Made by a program: the position numbers and the translations under genes. From Clostridioides difficile (GTDB lineage: Bacteria; Bacillota; Clostridia; Peptostreptococcales; Peptostreptococcaceae): a stretch of DNA of 64,000 nt. This document shows positions 59,550 through 64,000 of this stretch, piece by piece. The stretch lies in NCBI GenBank assembly GCA_024919175.1, contig CP103804.1, positions 2,108,001 to 2,172,000 of the forward strand. Reading direction: 5' to 3'. Each line of letters begins with the position of its first letter. Position 1 is the first letter of the stretch. The notes beneath the pieces are model-generated. The model saw only the letters and a list, made by a program, of their open reading frames with translations. It was not told where the DNA came from and made no database searches.

Positions 59550-61796
59550 ATGTTTAAATTAATTAAATATTTAAAGAAGTCAGCCTTATCAATAGTAGTA
59601 ATAGTATGCTTATTGGTAGTTCAAGCAGTATGTGACCTTTCTTTACCAGCATATACATCCAATATAGTAAATGTAGGTATACAGCAAGGTGGGGTAGAAA
59701 ACTCAGTTCCATCTATAATTAGAAAGAGTGAACTAGATAAGATTACTTTATTTATGGATAAAAGTAATAAAGATAAAGTATTAGATAACTACACTTTATT
59801 GAATAAGGAAGATTATAGCAAGTATAAAGATAAGTATCCGAATTTAAAAGATAAATCTCTTTATGAGTTAAATACTAAAGACAAGGATACTATAGATGAA
59901 TTGAATACTATTTTTGGTAAAGCTATTTTAATTGTATCAGGGCTTGAAGGAGATAGTAAAGAAGTAAAAGCAATGAAATCTCAGATAATGAGCCAACTTC
60001 CTTCACAAGGGAGTGAAGGTGTAGAGGTTGATATATTTAAGGTGTTATCAATGATGCCAACAGAACAACTAGACAAATTAACTGAAGAGATTAGCAAAAG
60101 CTTTGAAAGTATGCCAGAGAGTATGATAACACAAAGTTCAGTATCATATGTAAAAGCAGAATATGAAAAAATAGGTATTGACACAGAAAATATGCAAAAT
60201 AATTATATATTACTTACTGGTGCAAAAATGCTTGGAATAGCTATGATTAGTATGATAGCTACGATTACAGTAGGATTTTTAGCAGCAAGAGTAGCAGCAA
60301 GCGTAGGAAGAAATTTAAGAAGTGGAGTTTTTAGAAAAGTTATGTCATTTTCAAATAGTGAAATGAATGAGTTTTCTACAGCATCATTAATCACTCGTAG
60401 TACAAATGATATTCAACAGATACAAATGTTGATGGTTATGCTACTTAGAATAGTTTTTTATGCTCCAATAATGGCTGTAGGGGGCATAATAAAAGTTTTA
60501 AATACTAATACTTCAATGGCTTGGATTATAGCAGTTGCAGTAGTAGCTATTTTATCTTTAATAATTGTACTATTCTCAGTTGTTATGCCTAAGTTTAAAT
60601 TGGTTCAAAAGCTTGTTGATAAGTTAAACTTAGTAAGCCGTGAGATAATTACAGGTATTCCAGTTATCAGGGCTTTTAGTACTGAAAAACATGAAGAAAA
60701 AAGATTTGACGAAGCAAATAAAAATTTAACTAAAACAAATCTTTTTGTAAATAGAGTTATGACATGTATGATGCCTGCTATGATGCTTATAATGAACCTT
60801 ATTACGGTTCTTATAGTTTGGAGAGGTGCATATAGCGTTGATTCTGGAGCAATGCAAGTTGGAGATATGATGGCATTTATACAATATACAATGCAGATAA
60901 TAATGTCATTCTTGATGATATCAATGGTATCTATTATGCTTCCAAGAGCATCCGTTTCAGCTACACGTATAGATGAAGTATTGGTATCAGATATAAGTAT
61001 TAAAGACCCAGAAAAATCAAAAGTACAAGAATTTAAAGACGATAAAAAAGGTCTTGTTGAATTTAAAAATGTTTCATTTATGTATCCAGATGCAGAGGAA
61101 CCTATATTGACAGATATATCATTTACAGCAAAACCAGGAGAAACAACAGCATTTATAGGAAGTACTGGTAGTGGGAAGTCAACTCTTATAAATTTAATTC
61201 CTCGTTTCTTTGATGTTACTGAGGGAGAGATATTACTTGATGGAGTTAATATAAAAAATGTTTCTCAACATAATTTAAGAGAAAAAATTGGATATGTACC
61301 TCAAAAAGGAGTATTGTTCTCTGGTACAATAGAATCCAATCTGAAATATGGTAGAAAAGATGCAACAGATGAAGAAATGAGAGCGGCGGCTGAAATAGCT
61401 CAAGCTACAGAATTTATTGACTCTAAACCAGAAGCTTTTAAAACTGAAATTTCTCAAGGTGGAACAAATGTCTCTGGAGGTCAAAAACAAAGACTTTCTA
61501 TTGCAAGAGCAATAGCAAAAAATCCAGAAGTTTATATATTTGATGATAGTTTTTCGGCTCTTGACTTAAAAACTGATGCAGCTCTTCGTAAAGCTTTAAA
61601 ATCACAAACTGCTGAAAGTACAGTATTAATAGTTGCACAAAGAATCAGTACCATCTTGCATGCAGAACAAATAGTTGTTTTAAATGAAGGAAAAATAGTT
61701 GGAATAGGAACACATAAAGAGCTTCTAAAAAATTGCGAAGTTTATGAGCAAATAGCTTTATCACAACTTTCAAAGGAGGAGCTAGCTAATGAGTAG
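59550..61796 (+). CDS. ABC exporter half-transporter A (degenerate catalytic site)
   Basis: This 748-residue ABC transporter subunit has six membrane segments. An unusual extracytoplasmic insert of about 165 residues (50-215) lies between the first two. The nucleotide-binding domain (about 505-735) has Walker A GSTGSGKST, signature VSGGQKQR and Walker B VYIFDDSFSALD. Asp replaces the catalytic Glu, and the switch His is Gln (VAQRIS). It must therefore pair with a second subunit. The 3' end overlaps the partner gene by 8 nt. Confidence 0.92.
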   Translation: MFKLIKYLKKSALSIVVIVCLLVVQAVCDLSLPAYTSNIVNVGIQQGGVENSVPSIIRKSELDKITLFMDKSNKDKVLDNYTLLNKEDYSKYKDKYPNLKDKSLYELNTKDKDTIDELNTIFGKAILIVSGLEGDSKEVKAMKSQIMSQLPSQGSEGVEVDIFKVLSMMPTEQLDKLTEEISKSFESMPESMITQSSVSYVKAEYEKIGIDTENMQNNYILLTGAKMLGIAMISMIATITVGFLAARVAASVGRNLRSGVFRKVMSFSNSEMNEFSTASLITRSTNDIQQIQMLMVMLLRIVFYAPIMAVGGIIKVLNTNTSMAWIIAVAVVAILSLIIVLFSVVMPKFKLVQKLVDKLNLVSREIITGIPVIRAFSTEKHEEKRFDEANKNLTKTNLFVNRVMTCMMPAMMLIMNLITVLIVWRGAYSVDSGAMQVGDMMAFIQYTMQIIMSFLMISMVSIMLPRASVSATRIDEVLVSDISIKDPEKSKVQEFKDDKKGLVEFKNVSFMYPDAEEPILTDISFTAKPGETTAFIGSTGSGKSTLINLIPRFFDVTEGEILLDGVNIKNVSQHNLREKIGYVPQKGVLFSGTIESNLKYGRKDATDEEMRAAAEIAQATEFIDSKPEAFKTEISQGGTNVSGGQKQRLSIARAIAKNPEVYIFDDSFSALDLKTDAALRKALKSQTAESTVLIVAQRISTILHAEQIVVLNEGKIVGIGTHKELLKNCEVYEQIALSQLSKEELANE

Positions 61797-63621
61797 AATG
61801 GGAAAAGGTCCTATGGGAAAATCTATAGGAGCAGGACAAAAAGCAAATGACTTTAAGGGAACCATGCGAAAACTAATTGCATATTTATCTAAATTTAAAG
61901 TATCAATAATTTTGGTAATTGTATTTGCTATTGGTAGTGCATCGTTTTCTATAGTAGGTCCAAAAATTTTAGGTAAGGCAACCACAAAGATATTTGAAGG
62001 ATTAGTGAGCAAAGTCTCTGGAGGTAATGTAGGTATAGATTTTGATGCAATTGGAAAAATTTTAGCATTATTGCTTTGCCTTTACTTGGTAAGTGCACTA
62101 TTCTCTTTTATACAAGGATTTATAATGAGTGGAATTTCTCAAAAAGTATCCTATAATTTAAGACAAGAGATTTCAGTAAAATTAGACAGATTGCCAATGA
62201 AGTATTTTGACACTAAAACACATGGTGAAATACTATCAAGAATTACAAATGATATAGATACTCTAAACCAAAGTTTAAATCAAAGTATGACACAACTTAT
62301 AACATCAGTAACAACTATGATAGGTGTTTTGATAATGATGTTATCTATAAGTGGTATTATGACATTAGTGGCACTTTTAATATTACCAATATCAATGTTT
62401 GTAATTTCAAGAATAGTAAAGAAATCACAAAAATACTTTAGATCTCAACAAGAATATTTAGGGAATGTAAATGGTCAAGTTGAGGAAACTTATAGTGGTC
62501 AAACAATAGTAAAAGCATTCAATCGTGAAGAAGAATCGATTAATGAATTTGATAAATTAAATGATAGTTTGTATAATTCAGCATGGAAATCTCAATTTTT
62601 ATCAGGGATAATGCAACCACTTATGATGTTTATTGGAAACTTAGGATATGTAATGGTGTCAATCTTAGGAGGTTGGCTTGCAATTAAGAAAACAATTGAG
62701 GTTGGAGATATACAGTCATTTATACAATATGTAAGAAACTTTACACAACCAATGACTCAAATTGCACAAGTTGCTAACTTACTACAGTCAACAGCAGCAG
62801 CTTCTGAAAGAGTATTTGAGTTCTTAGAAGAGGAAGAAGAAGACCAAGTTGTTGAAAATGCAGTTTCAATAGATGGTTTAGAAGGTAAGATTGATTTTGA
62901 AAATGTTAATTTTGGATATAATTCAAATAAGACTATAATAAATGATTTCTCAGTAAATGTTAAACCTGGTCAAAAAGTTGCTATTGTTGGACCTACAGGA
63001 GCAGGAAAAACTACTATAGTTAAGCTTTTAATGAGATTTTATGATGTTAATAGTGGTTCAATACTAATTGATGGTCACAATATTAAAGATTTTAATCGTA
63101 GTGAACTTAGAGAAATGTTTGGTATGGTTCTTCAAGATACATGGTTATTTAGTGGCTCAATTATGGAAAATATAAGATATGGTAAACTAAATGCTACAGA
63201 TGAAGAAGTTATAGAAGCAGCTAAATCAGCACATGTTCATAGATTTATTAAAACATTGCCAGATGGATACAAAATGAAATTAAATGAAGAAGCAAGTAAT
63301 GTTTCTCAAGGTCAAAAACAATTATTGACTATAGCGCGTGCCATTTTAGCAGACCCTAAAATCCTAATATTGGATGAAGCTACAAGTTCTGTTGATACTA
63401 GAACAGAAGTATTAATTCAAAAAGCTATGGATAATCTTATGGAAGGTAGAACAAGTTTTGTTATAGCACATAGATTATCAACTATACGTGATGCTGATAT
63501 GATTCTTGTTATGAATGAAGGAGACATAGTTGAACAAGGAAATCATGAGGAACTTCTAAAGAAAGGTGGATTCTATGCTAATCTTTACAATTCTCAATTT
63601 GAAGAAGACGAAGCAATGTAG
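61789..63621 (+). CDS. ABC exporter half-transporter B (canonical catalytic site)
   Basis: This 610-residue partner has six membrane segments (about 30-330). Its nucleotide-binding domain has Walker A GPTGAGKTT near 400, signature VSQGQKQL (SQGQ instead of SGGQ), Walker B ILILDEATSSVD with the catalytic Glu, and switch AHRLST. Together with subunit A it forms a heterodimer of the BmrCD/EfrCD type with one working and one degenerate ATP site. Drug or lipid export is likely from the MarR neighbour. Its N-terminal 30 residues are basic and Gly-rich. Confidence 0.92.
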   Translation: MSRMGKGPMGKSIGAGQKANDFKGTMRKLIAYLSKFKVSIILVIVFAIGSASFSIVGPKILGKATTKIFEGLVSKVSGGNVGIDFDAIGKILALLLCLYLVSALFSFIQGFIMSGISQKVSYNLRQEISVKLDRLPMKYFDTKTHGEILSRITNDIDTLNQSLNQSMTQLITSVTTMIGVLIMMLSISGIMTLVALLILPISMFVISRIVKKSQKYFRSQQEYLGNVNGQVEETYSGQTIVKAFNREEESINEFDKLNDSLYNSAWKSQFLSGIMQPLMMFIGNLGYVMVSILGGWLAIKKTIEVGDIQSFIQYVRNFTQPMTQIAQVANLLQSTAAASERVFEFLEEEEEDQVVENAVSIDGLEGKIDFENVNFGYNSNKTIINDFSVNVKPGQKVAIVGPTGAGKTTIVKLLMRFYDVNSGSILIDGHNIKDFNRSELREMFGMVLQDTWLFSGSIMENIRYGKLNATDEEVIEAAKSAHVHRFIKTLPDGYKMKLNEEASNVSQGQKQLLTIARAILADPKILILDEATSSVDTRTEVLIQKAMDNLMEGRTSFVIAHRLSTIRDADMILVMNEGDIVEQGNHEELLKKGGFYANLYNSQFEEDEAM

Positions 63622-63677
63622 TAAAAATTTACTTTAAAATATTAGTATCGTTATGAGATAAACATAAAATAAACTAG

Positions 63678-63725
63678 ATAGATAAGATTATATTTTGTAA
63701 GGTATAATCTTATCTATTTTTTTAT
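63678..63725 (+). terminator. Terminator of the MarR-ABC operon
   Basis: A perfect 15-bp stem, ATAGATAAGATTATA with TATAATCTTATCTAT, and a T8 tail. Confidence 0.9.
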
Positions 63726-64000
63726 GTATTTACAAAGTATCTATTTTGTTATAATATATAGTAAGGAAAATGTTGGAGGTGATTATCAAAATGTATATTT
63801 AATCGTATTCTTTAAATTTTATTAACAATAAAATTTAATTTTAATAGTTAACAATTATGTAAAGTTATGTATTTTAGTTACTTTTATTAGTTGTGTAAAA
63901 AACTACTTAAATTTAAGAATTGGGTTAAATATAATATAATAATCACATATAAGCTAACTAGATTGGCATATTTTTAATATATATTTAGAATTTTAATCCT
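63726..64000. other. Non-coding end of the window with a three-codon ORF
   Basis: TATAAT (63750-63755) is followed by GGAGGT (63775-63780) and ATG TAT ATT TAA at 63791-63802, a promoter and ribosome site with only a three-codon frame. The rest is AT-rich. A second promoter-like TATAAT cluster lies near 63930-63945 and may serve a gene beyond the window. Confidence 0.45.

Overview
The window is AT-rich Gram-positive DNA that reads as a Clostridioides difficile chromosome segment. I base this on the strong GGAGG-type ribosome sites, the PBSX/phiC2-like myovirus genes, the prophage type I toxin of the kind described in C. difficile, and the asrABC-hydrosulfide channel operon. Species assignment is recognition from memory; no database was searched.

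Positions 1 to about 27,400 hold the late half of a contractile-tail (PBSX-type) prophage, all on the plus strand. The order is terminase, portal, head morphogenesis protein with a C-terminal nuclease-like domain, scaffold, capsid, connectors, sheath, tube, frameshifted tail chaperone, a type I toxin/antitoxin module, tape measure, LysM and XkdQ-type hub proteins, and baseplate. Next come a tail fibre and three tandem receptor-binding cassettes (fibre, small partner, XkdX-like peptide), then holin and amidase endolysin. Integrase, repressor and early genes must lie to the left of the window; the right prophage junction should lie in 27,070-27,596. Several intrinsic terminators inside the late operon imply antitermination or local promoters. 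The most unusual structure is a pair of inverted 28-bp sites (11-6-11 layout) between receptor-binding cassettes 1 and 2, which could be a small invertible switch.

Positions 27,597 to 37,021 are host DNA: two zinc-ribbon proteins, then a sialic-acid catabolic locus. That locus holds nanE, nanA, a sodium/solute symporter, a YhcH-like protein, a sialate O-acetylesterase, a ROK kinase and an RpiR regulator. It would import sialic acid, deacetylate and cleave it, phosphorylate N-acetylmannosamine and epimerise it to GlcNAc-6-P. A Crp/Fnr-type regulator follows.

Positions 37,207 to 46,624 hold an active-looking diguanylate cyclase, a c-di-GMP phosphodiesterase with a degenerate GGDEF domain, and asrABC (anaerobic sulfite reductase) with an FNT-family channel, probably the hydrosulfide exporter. 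A perfect palindrome of Crp type precedes asrA.

Positions 46,889 to 63,621 hold assorted metabolism and resistance genes. They are a FUSC-type membrane protein, an alpha/beta hydrolase, a radical SAM protein, an Old Yellow Enzyme-type reductase, a Vat-like acetyltransferase with a leader peptide, an Eis-like acetyltransferase, a LysR regulator, aroD, an orphan CobW-C-like domain, a beta-carbonic anhydrase, and a MarR regulator with a heterodimeric ABC exporter. I saw no tRNA, rRNA, CRISPR array or insertion sequence.
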